A DNA stretch of 64,000 bases from Colocasia esculenta. Its lineage: Eukaryota; Streptophyta; Magnoliopsida; Alismatales; Araceae. The stretch spans positions 95,274,948-95,338,947 of the forward strand of contig CM024755.1 of assembly GCA_014218235.1 (NCBI GenBank), written 5' to 3'. The position numbers and the translations under genes are program-made. Below the pieces are notes generated by a model that was not told the origin of the DNA, did not search any database, and saw only the letters and a program-made list of their open reading frames with translations. This document shows positions 20,264 through 31,895 of the stretch, one piece after another; positions within the stretch are counted from its first letter, which is position 1, and every line of letters starts with the position of its first letter.

Positions 20264-23200
20264 TCAATAGGACTCTATCTTAATCTAAAAAGGAAATTTA
20301 GATAAGACGAAATATGGATAAAAATGGAAGACCTATAATAAATAGGGAAATTCGTAATTATAATATCTCTTAATTAAAAAGGGATCATTAAAACACAAAT
20401 ATGACCCCTATTTATCTTAAGAAGAATCCTAGACATACCCAAATCCATTAGCCCCGAAATTTAAGTTCTCCCTAAGCCAAATAGGTGGAATAATGATAGT
20501 AAAGGGGGAGATAAATAAGAAATTTGGAGTTAATTAATAAATAAATTAAATAAGAGTAAGATAAACACTAAAATAGGATGTAAATATCTTAAAAAGAGTC
20601 CTAAGCCTATCCTAACCCATTACCCACGAAATTGGACCTCTCCCTATCTTATTAGGTGGATAAATGCAAGAGAATAGGGAGATAAATGTAAAAATTCGAA
20701 GTTTGAAGGGAAGGGAAGAGTTTTAAGTCATTAGGACTCTTAAGCAACCTAATAGACCTCTAATTAGTGCCTACCAAGCCCCATTTTCATTCCTGAAACT
20801 CTGGAGAACGAAGGAGGAGGCTGAGGACGAGGAGAGCAAGGAAGAGGGAGGCTTGGAGAAAGAAGAACTTGGAAATTTCGTCAACCCAAACCCTAGGATC
20901 TTTACAGCACAAAAAGGTAGGCAATCTCTCAAGCTAAATTCGTGTAAAAATTACCCTAGGTAGACTTCATGCCCCTTTTCAAAAGCCCTCTCATCTCATT
21001 GTATTTCGCTCGCCCATTTGGGTGAATTAAATGCTTAAAGCCCTGCTGTTACCATGAACCCGAATCCTTATGTTTGCTCTATACCCCCGCATGTACTTAT
21101 TATCATACCATTAGAAAATTCTCAGGAATATTGCATCATATTTTCTTACAAACGCCTATGGTCTCGCTCTATTTCGATCTCCCATGAGGGAGAATTATTC
21201 TTTGAATCCCTGTCAGATCCATGCACCCGACCCTTCATGGTTGCTTGTGAACCTCATGTATACTTGACTTCATATCATGATAAAATTTTCAAAACTACTA
21301 CAGCATGTTAGCTTTTGAACCCCCCTGGTTTCGATAATTTTCATCATGTATTCATTATTAATTAATTCGTTGAACCTTGACTGCACATGTTTAGGTAACT
21401 GAAATGTAACCTGATCAAAGCATGCCTAAACCTTGTCTATTTTCAAATTAACCGTACATGTTGGTAGATCTATGAGTCTACTTTTGCTTAGAACTAATCT
21501 CATACTTTTTGGACCTCTATACGATTTATTATATAATTTTGAATAGCTATGTGTCAGGCAGACCCACCTAGAAAAAGGGCAAATCCCTCTTTTCTGGGCT
21601 CAGGCCACTCCCTTAGATCGCGACGGCCCGATCCGCCGCGACCTCAGAGAGGGTCGCGACACCAGGACCTGTCGCGATCTGATCGCGACGGGTCGACTGG
21701 TCGCGACCTGCCCCCCCGGTTCACTCCAGCGCCTGGTTCAGCAAAACGCGATCGGACACCGCGCCGCGACATGAATGCGACAAGAAACCCTATCATGACT
21801 TGACCTGATCGCGACCCGACTCTATGTCGCGACCTGAACGAGACCTAACCCTACGTCGTGACCTTAACAGAGCGGCCCAAACCCTGATTTGCTTGTATAA
21901 CCTTGCTAATTGCCCATTTTAATCCCTGCTAAACCCAAATCATGCACTGTAAGAACAGTAACGACCTGTTAATGAATGTGAAGTATTATTCACCTATTCT
22001 TAATCAAATAAAAGATGTGTGCACGATTAATCTTGCTCTCGTGATTATCTTACACATGCACACACTATACATGAATGATTGCCATGAAACTTTGTTAAAT
22101 TGCTCAATAATATATTTGGTAATTGAGTTAACTATTTACATAATATCCTATTTGTTTTAATGGACTTGTCTTCGTTTTAATCGCGTGATTCATACACAGT
22201 TACCACTTCCCTCGGCCTTCAAGCACTCGAGGCACGACGTACCAGTTTTCTACACACTTTTCTTGGCTTTGACTACCTCTCCACTGGGAATACTCTCGAC
22301 TGGACTAGGGAATCCTTGTCAAGGCCTCTGTAAGTCTTCTTGGCTTTGGCGCACGTCCTTTGCCGACGAGCAGGTTGTACCCTAAATCCCGTTACACTCT
22401 TAGGGATCAGCATGATCCATGGCCTTAGTGTGTTCACTCTTACCTTGGGATCACACCGGACATCTAGTTTGTGTTTCGGCACGACTAATGGATGGTAGTG
22501 ATTTCTACCAGACTGCCAGCATACGACTGTGCTGTGCAACTGCTATTATCGCCCGTTTAACGTTGTTTTTACGATTATACCCTTGTCTCGTCTATTGTCT
22601 CTATACTCTCATCTGTTCACGTTCTCTCTCTAGACTCTCATATACTCATCTGTTACTCTCGTCTATTCTTGGTACTCTATTGGCCATCGTGTGATGTCTA
22701 AGATAAAAACATGACTATGCTAGGCAACATTATAAGGGCCTAATCTGGTCCTTGGGAGGAGCACCCGAAAGGCTTTAACTCGCGTGGGTCTAATGGTCAG
22801 TTGATGGCATACACCAAACACATGACACACAAGATTAATCTATGACAATCATACTACTCATGAAATGTTTACGTTACTTGACTTGTGGTTGATAAGATGA
22901 TCGACCAAATGCATGCTACTTGATTTACTTGCTTGTGCACTGCTATGTAATCTACTTGTTATATTGATATTTGGCCAAAACTTTTGTTGTACTTGTTACC
23001 TGTGAAGGTGTTCTTGTCTTGTGATCTTACTGTCACAACTATACCTAATCGTTCTCATACTTGCTCGTTCTTTCTAGTTATCCTGCTTGATAAAATGTTA
23101 AACACTTAAAGTCTACTTGTTTACACGAGATATTAAGTCCTACTGAGCGTTATCGCTCACCTTGCGCTATTGTTGTATGTGTTTCAGGTAAGTCAGGTGA

Positions 23201-23528
23201 TAGCCCTATGCACACCAATGGGAATGGACTGGAGTGATGAGCGACTAGGAGTCATAGCGATGGAATGCCCTTAGTACCTTAGAGTTAGTTTTAGTTATTT
23301 GCTTAATTATCCTTTCCAAATGTAGTGATGTTAATGAGCCTTATGTACCTTAGCTCAGAATTAGTGGTTGTAATAGTTTAGATGAATTATCAATAAAATG
23401 AAGAGTTTATTGCAATTATTGTTCATTAGTTACTCTGATATTTGTGAATGTATGGGTAATTTACGTTACCATACATGTTGTTCATGCCTCCCCGATTTAT
23501 TCCGCTGCTAAATTGGCGGGGCATGACA
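20264..23528 (+). repeat. Right part of the 3' LTR of gypsy element C
   Basis: This continues the LTR broken at 3837 and ends GGCGGGGCATGACA at 23528. A GTAGGC donor-like site follows AAAAG at 20917 and a TTTCAG acceptor-like site ends at 23187, defining a possible 2271-nt leader intron. A GAGCG-TTAT-CGCTC hairpin lies at 23145-23158, shortly before the acceptor. Inside the putative intron is a cluster of GTCGCGAC-type words. Parts are homologous to the LTRs of element B, but this LTR is about 1.1 kb longer. Its ORFs are not gene-like. Confidence 0.82.
21616..21862 (+). repeat. GTCGCGAC-rich cluster in the C LTR
   Basis: About a dozen TCGCGA/GTCGCGAC/TCGCGACC words occur in 250 bp of otherwise AT-rich LTR. 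The B LTRs (34715-34965 and 60600-60850) and the E solo LTR (55858-56075, opposite strand) have matching clusters in the same relative place. The function is unknown. Confidence 0.65.
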
Positions 23529-24334
23529 CTCTATATTGGACATTGACTGATTGTCTAAAGATAAACAATATAACCAATGCCTGGCAATATATAAAGGGCC
23601 CGATCTGGTCCTGGGATGTGCGCCCGAAAGTGCTAGTGCCCATGGGAGTTAAATGATCAGAGTGTTTGGCATTACACTCGAGTGCTATCTATCTCGACTA
23701 TCTAAATGACAATCAAAAGTGCTATGTTCTCTCGCCGTCTATTGACAAAAGTGTTATACTATACCCGTTGTGCTATTGCTATCCTTTGTGCTATTGTGCT
23801 ATGACCATCTTGTTATTTGTGCTATACTCGACTCTCGTGCTATATTTGGGGAACTTGTGCTATTTCGTTCACGTGCTATCATGCTATCTCTTACGTTACT
23901 GGACTCGCTCTCTCTATCATTAGTTACTCTGCCTTTTAATGCATTAATTATTTAAAGCATGCTTGACTATTGAGATTTAAGTCCTACTGGGCGTTATCGC
24001 TCACCCTGCGTTATTTATCGTTGTGTTCTCAGGTGAGACCGAGGATGAACTATACACTCAAGAGGACAGGAACGACCAAGAGTGATGTCATGAGTACCCT
24101 AGCGTCCTAGCGTTATGTTCGAGTCGTAGTTTAGTCTTTTGCTTATTTCAATATAATTGGGCCCTATAGATTAGCTCTGATATTAGTGGTTGTAACTAGA
24201 CATTGGAAAGTTATTAATGAAATGAATTTGCTTTAGTATTTATTATTGTCCAATGATTTGATGTCTAGTACTCGCTCTATACTCGTTTACTTGCAACTGC
24301 CTCGCGTTTTGATATTCTGCGTCGAGGCGTGACA
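23529..24334 (+). repeat. 3' tail of a B-family gypsy LTR, truncated at the end of the C LTR
   Basis: From 23540 onward the sequence matches the last 800 bp of the B LTRs (35725-36526 and 61620-62431), including TTCTCAGGTGAGACCGAGG and the end GCGTCGAGGCGTGACA. It starts abruptly where the C LTR ends. The likeliest reading is that element C inserted into this LTR, with the left part upstream of the window. No PBS follows at 24335, so it is a 3' or solo LTR. CTCTA (23529) and GTCGC (24335) are possible TSDs whose partners are not visible. Confidence 0.75.
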
Positions 24335-26699
24335 GTCGCTCCCACACAAGATTGACTTCGAAAGACGAAAGCTATATAGAAAATCTAATCCTCTACGAAA
24401 GAAGGTGTGGGCAGAAAGCATGCATCAAACACCAGAGAGAGCGTTCGACGGCGACCTCGGTGGTCCGAACGCTGGAGAGCGACGGTGCACCCAGACGAGA
24501 GAGCGATCGACGACTACCTCGTCAGTGAGCAGCTTGGTGGAGGGGGGCGAGAGAGAGAGAGTAGCAGCACAGCGAGCGGTTCCTTCTCGGAGAGTCAAAA
24601 GATGTTTCAATGTTGGTAACCGTGATTAGGGAGACCTAACCACTATATGAAATGCCTCACGCCTGCAAAAGCCAAGACAATGAGCCAGTTCAAAGACCCG
24701 ACCCAAACAGACCCAATCTCTCCAATAAAAGAGAAAAACATAAAAAGAAGAAACAAAAAGATAACAAGGCAAGCCGGCAGGACCACGCCATCACACGCAC
24801 GCGCCCGCCCAACCTAGCGGCACGCGTGTGTGATATAGTCTAGTATAACCCCACCATTGTCTATAAGACATAGTCTCATGGATACTTGGGGTTATAAAGC
24901 CCTACATCTCTTTAGAGATTGCTCATGTGGGACTAAGGACCTCACATAAGGGACAAAACTTGCACACCTTTTTATGCACTTTTTTTATTTTATCAAATAT
25001 TGTGTTTCTTTTCCCCATTTATTAATATTACCCCCTTTAAGCCCCTTTTTACCCAACAATAAGTCGGTCTTCCAGGGTGGAATGTCTTTAAAAATAATGC
25101 TCAGGTATTTCCACCTGTTTGGCTTTATTTTGAAGGTTTGCGAAATATATTTCTGATTCTAACGGCAAACTACTATAATAAGAATATATCTGCAAATGGA
25201 AGAATAAGATCGTTCCTTATGAAATTAATATTTAAATAAAATATTTATGTAAAAACTCTTTTCTTATTACCCATAAACCTTGCTACTCCCATCTAACGAA
25301 GGACTCAGGTCACATGAAACTGAATACTAGTTTGAACAATGAGAAATACTGTGTTCGGCTAAAAAAGTGTTGGGGCCATCAGATTGGAAATATAAACGGA
25401 TGAGTCTCACCATTATATTAACACGATATCTATCCACACAAATAAGTAAATATTTAATTAGAATATCAAATATTTCTCTGAAATAATCGCTTTTCATTTC
25501 CATCCTAATGAGATAATTTTGGAAGGAAAATAGTTTAGTAACACCAATTAGTAACATATTAAATAACACATCAATCAAAGTACCATCTCATTAATTATAT
25601 GATGTTTATAATTTTTTATTTCAATTACTAATGTGACACAATTTTAATAATAATATTATCAACTAATATTACAAAACTGTTTCTCATCTTGAAACATGTT
25701 CAAACTCTCCCCACCTTCTCCTCCTAATTCTCCCACCATCTCCTCCTCTCCCCGCCCGACAACACTCCAGCAAATGAAGACCAGCGAGACCATGCTAATC
25801 GAACTCCTGCCGTAGACTGTGCGGAAAGCGGGATCCACCACCAAACCCATTGGGCTGCTACCGCAGTCCACGACAGTAGACCACCTCGAGGAATCTGGAA
25901 ACACCCCGTGCCACGTGGCCGTCAACCGATTGCGTTCCTCGACGCATTCGCACCACGACACCCCCTCTTTCTCTCTGCCGTTCCCTTTCTTGCCATTATT
26001 AAACCTAGCAAAAATACGAATTAAGGAAAGAACGTTTTAGGAATAATTTTAGGGTTTTGTTGCATATGTATTCCTATTAAAGAGTAATTGAACTATAATC
26101 TACCTTATTTTTCTATTTACACTGATAATCTCATTAGACAAATTTTTTACATCAGATATATTATCATCAGTTGCCATCACAAAATTAGAGAACATATTTG
26201 AAATAATTTTTATTAGATATTTTAGTGATTGTTAGATAACACTTAAATACTTTTACTGTTTAAAAATAAATAAATTATTTTACTATGGTAGAGATATTAT
26301 GGTCCACTCTAGGGTTGGTTATGCCCCACGTTACCATGGTTAAAGGTTTCTATCTTCTAGCACACATACATAATTTTATTTTTATTTTTTTATAGTGTTA
26401 TTGTGTCAAAGATAGACGTATCAACTCGATATAATATGATATGATATATTTGATATTATATTGTACAAAAAAAATCAAATCTATATATCCAACGCTTATC
26501 CATTCTATTAGATAAGATGACATGATGCACTTCTATTAACAATTTCGAAAGACGTTTTCATCCTGACGGTGGAGGATAGAATTTTTGATGCAAAATAATT
26601 TATAAGACCGATTATGGCTCAAGTGTAAGTTTGGGTTTTTTATTAAAATAATTATATTTTATTATTTATTTAATTAAATAATCATATTTTAAAATTAAT
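24335..26699. other. 2.4 kb without a recognised gene or element
   Basis: The first 500 bp are mixed composition with purine-rich repeats (GAGAGAGAGA at 24550) and a lysine-rich frame that resembles nothing known. From 24960 to 25660 and 26040 to 26700 it is AT-rich and closed in all frames. A GC-richer patch at 25700-25980 is open on both strands (25659-25961 minus, 25819-26040 plus), but neither product shows a recognisable domain. It may be a captured gene fragment, decayed transposon or low-copy host DNA. Confidence 0.4.
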
Positions 26700-26709
26700 T
26701 CCCAAAATA

Positions 26710-26742
26710 GTCACCAAGTTGCCACGTTGGCAACTTAGTGAC
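26710..26742. repeat. Near-perfect 15 bp inverted repeat with 3 nt loop
   Basis: The arms GTCACCAAGTTGCCA and TGGCAACTTAGTGAC pair with one mismatch around CGT. It sits just upstream of the short tandem repeats that lead into the MULE. Confidence 0.75.
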
Positions 26743-26761
26743 CGGGGGACTAGGTTCGAAG

Positions 26762-26850
26762 CTTTGGAGTCGGTATTGTTAATGCCGACTTCGGAGTCGG
26801 TGTTGAGAATGCCGACTTCGGAGTCGGTGTTCCCAACACTGACCGTCTCT
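26762..26850 (+). repeat. Three tandem 28-29 bp units, each with GTCGG..CCGAC arms
   Basis: The unit GGAGTCGGTGTTGAGAATGC is followed by CGACTTC; it occurs at about 26767, 26795 and 26823, the last copy diverging. Each unit can fold because GTCGGTGTT faces AATGCCGAC. Confidence 0.7.
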
Positions 26851-27331
26851 CTTAAAACCCTCGCCCCAACCCCCCCCCCCCTCTTTCTCACCCCGCCGCA
26901 GACGCACGCTGGAGCTCGTCGCGCAGTCACCCTCGTGATTTTGGCCTCCGCTGCCTCCTCCCTCACCTGCCCCCCCTCCCCCCCCCCCCCCCACCCGACG
27001 CCGCCTCCTCCTACCCCCCCTGACACGGCCTCCTCCCTACCTCCCCCACCCGGACGCCTCCTCCTCCCCTCCTCCCTCACCTCCCCCGCCCCACTCACCC
27101 TCCACCACCTCCTCTCCTCCTCCACCAACCCCCCTCAGCCCGCCGCCCTCTCTTCACACAGGTATGTTCATTTCTACAGTTAATATTTTTATTATATTAT
27201 TTGATGTTAATTTTTTTATGAATGTTAGATAGGTATAAATTTGATGTATAAATATTTTTATTTGACAAATGTGATTTGTTTAAATATTTTTGTTTGTCAA
27301 ATGTGATTTACTTATCTTATAAATGACAGAT

Positions 27332-30032
27332 ATGACTAGTTCAAATATTTCTTTAATGTGTTATTATGATGGTGTCTTACGTATTGAGGATCATAAACCT
27401 CAATATGAATGAGGTATTGTACGCATTTTGCGTGTAAAGAAAGACAACTTTTACTGAGTTGATGAGGAAATTATATATCTTGACGAAATATGACGAAAGA
27501 CATATTAAGATTGGTATAGCATGCAAGTGGCCTACTTCTATGGGTGAATATATTGCTGTGAGAGTTGAAGATGATGAAACGGTTGAAAGTATATTCGATT
27601 TGTATCATTCTCATGTGTCTACTATACAATTATATTTGGAGAAGGGAGGTGCAGATAATATATATATTCAAGACAATGATGAAGTGCAAACACATGGTCA
27701 TATTGATGACAACTTACATACTCAACACTATGAGTATCAACAACCAAATGGACTTTTCACACGTATGTTGAATGATGATGCTGATTCCACTGAATTTTAT
27801 TCTGCTAATGATATAGATGTACGATACGAATCATATGACTACACTTTACCTATAGATTATAACCCATGGTGAGTTGTCTCCCATAATTGTACGAAATATA
27901 TATTAGTGTGATTAAATTTTGATAAAACTTATAATTTTTATTTGGAGGTCTATTGGCTATGGAGGTGGCTCGTCATAGTATCCTTTCATGCCAATCACTG
28001 ATCCTTCACATACTTTTCATAGTGCAAGCTCATCAGGGTATGTGATTTCATCATCCTCATAAAATATTTTGATGCATTCACATAACATACCATAAATCTT
28101 TTGTCATATTTGATTGGTATGTAGGCACCATGTAAGCAAAGAACATGTGATTGAGGAGAAGAAGATGAAATAGATGACAATGAGAATATGGACGAGAGAG
28201 ATGATGATATGGACGAGGGAGATGATGAACCATTATTTAATATTGCCAGGGTTAATAATACGGAAATTGAATATGAGCAAGACCCTCCAGATATATTCAC
28301 TTATGATAAATAGATAAATGAAGCCATGTTGAATAATTCTCATGAAGGGATAGATGTACCTTGTACTTTAGAGGGTGAAGAGCCTCATGTTGGACAAATT
28401 TTTACAAATAAGAAGAATTTGATATATACATTGCAAATATATTCAGTTCAACATAATGTCCAATATAAGGTGACACGAAGTCACACGAAGATGTTTACAG
28501 CTCAATGCATTCATGATACATATGCATGGAGGGTTCATGCATCAGTTGTTAAGGGATTTGAATATTTCAAAATCAAAAAATATGCTGGACCTTATACATT
28601 TGTGAACCCAATATTGCAAAGTTCCAATCGCCAATGCACATCTCGTTTTGTTCAAAGGTTGATTTTGTCAGCTGTGAAGACAAAGTTAACAATTACACCA
28701 GAAGAAATTGTTAGAAGAATACTAGATGAATATCATGTTGAAATTTCATATAAGAAAGCATGGATTACAAAATGTTTGTCTATGAAACAAATCTTCGGCA
28801 GTTGGGAATCATCATATGCTACTCTACCCAGGTATCTAGAGGCCCTTCAATTGACAAATCCGGGGACAGTTGTGTAGTTCACCTATGCAGAACAATTTGT
28901 CTTTCGTTTTTAGAGAGTTTTTTGGTCATTTGCACCTTCCATACAGGGTTTTCACATTGTAGGCCATTGATAAGTGTTGATGGAACACACCTGTATGAAA
29001 AATATCATGGTGTTTTGATTATTGCTACTGGTGTAGATGCAGATGATGGTTTATTCCCCCTTGCATTCGCTATGTTGAATCGAAAAATGGCGATTCTTGG
29101 ACATGATTTTTAGCATGCATCAGAGAGAAAGTTACAAATAGAGTTGATCTTGCAATCATTTTTTATCGACATAGAGGTTTAGAGCGTGCAGTACTTGAGA
29201 TATTTCCTCCTCCTATTGGTTACCATCGTTGTTGTTTGCGACATCTTGCTGATAATTTTCAGAAGACATTTCGTGATAAGACATTGACAGGTCTAGCATG
29301 GTCTGCAGCGACTAGAACATGTATCTTTGAATTTCAACATTTGATACAGAAAATAGAAGAAATGAATCCTCAAGCAAAAAAATGGTTGGAAAGATGTTGG
29401 TTATAAAAGATGGACAAAGGTATATGCTGGTGGTAAGCGGTTTGGTATGATGACAACAAATATTTCAGAAAGTTTTAATAATGTATTGAAAGGTGCACGA
29501 GGCTTGCCTATCCAGACTTTAGTGCAAAAAGCTTTCTACAGGTTAAACAATTTTTTTGTTAAACGACGTGAGGATGGTTTGAATTGGGAATCATCATATG
29601 CTTCAGTGTAGAAGTCCAACTTTGTGTTACTGAGCGAGAGGCTAGAAGATGTCAGGTGATCAGATTTTCTAGACATGAGTTTCAAGTCACTAATACATAT
29701 AGACATCAATACACTGTAACCTGGGACCGCAATGTGGTTGCTCCTGCAATATTTATTGCATGACAGGTCTTCCTTATGTCCACATAGTGGCATCTTGTAG
29801 ATCATTTTCAGCAAATATTTCACACTTGAACTTTGTGCTGCATTTTATTCTGTGGAGGTCTATCGACAGACATATGGATTTGCTTTTCATCCTATCTTGG
29901 ACAGTCGACATTGGCCTCCGCATCAAGGTGCTACATTGCAACCTCCATTTGGTCGCAGACAAAGTGATCGTCCAGGTAGCAGACGCCTTCATATACATAT
30001 GGATACAAATAAAGAAGGGTCATCTCATAACC
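27332..30032 (+). pseudogene. MULE (MuDR-type) transposase, heavily mutated
   Basis: MULE transposases cut and paste Mutator-like DNA transposons. The N-terminal region is at 27332-27872 (MTSSNISLMCYYDG, then EYIAVRVEDDETVESIFDLY). A mutator DNA-binding-like domain follows at about 28380-28720 (FTNKKNLIYTLQIYSVQHN, then AYTFVNPILQSSNRQCTSRF-like sequence). The DDE-type core has SVDGTHLYEKYHGVLIIATG near 28972 and DDGLFPLAFAML, then HRCCLRHLADNF near 29228 and TTNISESFNNVLKGARGLP near 29453. A decayed SWIM-like zinc region (TGLPYVHIVASCR near 29761) has lost a Cys. Stops and frameshifts occur throughout (for example at 28318, 28877, 29113, 29404 and 29610), so no active protein is made. Confidence 0.85.
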
Positions 30033-30059
30033 ATTCACCACAAGAGAATGCGGTGTTAC

Positions 30060-30205
30060 CGATGGACATTTCCGACGTAAACGCTTTGGTCGAAAAATAC
30101 ATCGGTACTTCCGACTGAAATATTTTCGTCGAAAAAATCCGTCGGTAATAAATATTACCGACGGATATTCTGACGGAAATATTTCAGTCGAAAATCCATC
30201 GGTAA
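30060..30205 (+). repeat. CACTA subterminal repeats (CCGACGG-type motifs)
   Basis: TTTCCGACG, CATCGGTA, TCCGTCGGTAAT, TTACCGACGGAT, GACGGAAAT and CCATCGGTAA occur in both orientations over 145 bp. In CACTA elements such motifs bind the element-encoded DNA-binding protein. Confidence 0.7.
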
Positions 30206-30242
30206 ATGCCTTTTTCCCTCCCCGCCATAACCCGCAAAACCC

Positions 30243-30364
<122 letters not shown>

Positions 30365-30460
30365 CCCGCTGCGCCCCCTCGCCTCCGCTCGCCTGCGCCC
30401 CCTCGCCGCCGGCTCGCCTCCGCGCCCCTCGCGGCCGCCCGCCCCGACCCGGTATGTGTA

Positions 30461-30868
30461 TCCCCCCTCCCCCTCTCTCCCCCACCCGGCCCCCCTCCCC
30501 CTGCTGGCGACCCCCCTCCCCTTCCCAACCCCCGCCCGCCCCCCCCTCCCCCTGCTGGCGACCCCCCTCCCCTTCCCACCCCCCCACCCGGCTCCCCTCC
30601 CCCTGTTGGCGACCCCCCTCCCCTTGCCACCCCCCCCCACCCAGCCCCCTCCCCCTACTGGCGACCCCCCTCCCCTTCCCACCCCCCGGCCCCCCTCCCC
30701 CTGCTGGCGGCCCCCCTCCCTTCCATCCCCCCACCTGGCCCCCCTCCCCCTGCTGGCGACCCCCCTCCCCTTCCCACCCCCCACCTGGCCCCCCTCCCCC
30801 TGCTAAACCCCCCTCCCCCTGCTAAACCCCTCCCCTTTCCACCCCCCCACCCGGCCCCCCTCCCACTT
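30461..30868 (+). repeat. C-rich minisatellite, about 50 bp unit, seven or more copies
   Basis: The word CCCCCTCCCCCTGCTGGCGA recurs at about 30488, 30540, 30592, 30644, 30688, 30738 and 30788, with the last copies shortened to CTGCTAAAC. The opposite strand is a long series of G4-6 runs. A donor-like CCCG/GTATGT at 30448 suggests the array is in a leader intron. The long Pro-rich or Gly-rich reading frames over it are composition artefacts. Confidence 0.9.
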
Positions 30869-30984
30869 TTTATCATAATATATTTAACATTATTACTACT
30901 TTTGTCATTACAATTAGTGCATTTTGTCATCATCAAAATTAAGTTAATTAAGCATAAATTAAGTATAAAAATTAACAAGTAATT

Positions 30985-31225
30985 ACACATGCTTTAGCAA
31001 CTTTGCCTATTCGAGTGCTCCCATTTCTTATATGTAGTCTTTTGATCTTGAGTGCTTTCCTCAATAAGAGGAGCAGATTTATCTTCCATAAAGCTATATT
31101 GAGATTCATAAAGCCCAGGCTAATTAATAGTTGCTTCTTCCATTCAGTGAAATTTAATCCATTAAGAGTAGGAATGTCCGTGTTACTACTAAGCATCATA
31201 GGAACATTGCTACAATAAAAGAAAG
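30985..31225 (-). pseudogene. Ty1/copia gag fragment, frameshifted
   Basis: The minus strand reads TDIPTLNGLNFTEWKKQLLI and then SLGFMNLNIALW. After a one-base frame change it continues EDKSAPLIEE and KTTYKKWEHSNRQS. This is the conserved N-terminal pattern of copia Gag (LNGxNFxxWK to YxKWExSNR). It lacks the rest of gag, pol and LTRs, so it is an isolated remnant inside the CACTA element. Confidence 0.75.
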
Positions 31226-31239
31226 AATTATACATAAGA

Positions 31240-31895
31240 ACAATGGAAAAACAAATATCTCATTAACAAATAATCATGCATACTTTTAATCATTCATTAA
31301 CCATTAAGTCATGCTATAGCATTCCATGGATCTTAAAACTTGTTAAGAAAAAGTCCATAATAAATCTGAGGGGGTGACCAAGTGGCAAAACAATATGAAC
31401 CACTCCTTTGGGGATGTGCTCACAACTGCTATTAGGTCCAACACCCAACCTTGATGGAATTAACCATTTGTAGGACTAGTAATTGGCCAGTCGGATTCAA
31501 AGATTGTAATGCCTTTGAGAAAAATAGAGATCCAAGATATCTAGCACCACATGAAATTTATTATCCTACTCTAAACCATAGTATGCATATATGTGCTCTC
31601 CTTTGAATAACTCAATATCAATACTAAGGATCCAAGTTTTTTATCACTATGCTTTAAATAACATAATGAAAACATCTCATAGAAGGCTGCTTTGGCATGC
31701 ACATCATGTATGATATGTCCATCATGCCAACCCTTTATATAGTGACCAATAATCTCATAGAGAGTTCCCAGTGCCCGTCTGGGATTTATTATTTGACATG
31801 TTCACGATATTTTTAATTTTTAGATGAGTTGAAGTCATTTATTTAATTACTATCTCTGTTAGTGCAAAAAGTTGAGTAATTTTATTTCTTTACAG
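31240..31895. other. Non-coding interval between copia remnant and transposase exon
   Basis: No frame longer than about 40 codons and no known motif were seen. It ends in a splice acceptor-like TTTCTTTACAG at 31885-31895, so it is probably intron. Confidence 0.4.

Larger units (their letters stand above)
26700..30032 (+). mobile_element. Mutator-like element (MULE), degenerate; right end not visible
   Basis: A MuDR-type transposase remnant is preceded by a hairpin-rich leader (26710-26850) and a C-rich segment (26870-27165). That segment ends in a donor-like CACACAG/GTATGT, suggesting a leader intron. The terminal inverted repeats could not be located. The left border is approximate. The right part appears to be interrupted by a CACTA element starting near 30036, so the other terminus should lie beyond the window. 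Confidence 0.6.

Noticed and set aside
24405..24629. Overlapping open frames near 24.4-24.6 kb
   Set aside because: They are short, mutually overlapping on both strands, purine-rich and without recognisable similarity.
26719..27183. 154-codon frame rich in Pro/Ser/Thr and its opposite-strand Gly-rich partner
   Set aside because: It spans a C-rich leader ending at a donor-like GTATGT. The openness comes from low stop-codon frequency in C/G-rich sequence.
30900..30930. TTTGTCATCATCAAAAT, similar to the SIRE polypurine-tract context
   Set aside because: The G-rich part and an adjacent LTR start are missing, so it is not a usable PPT.
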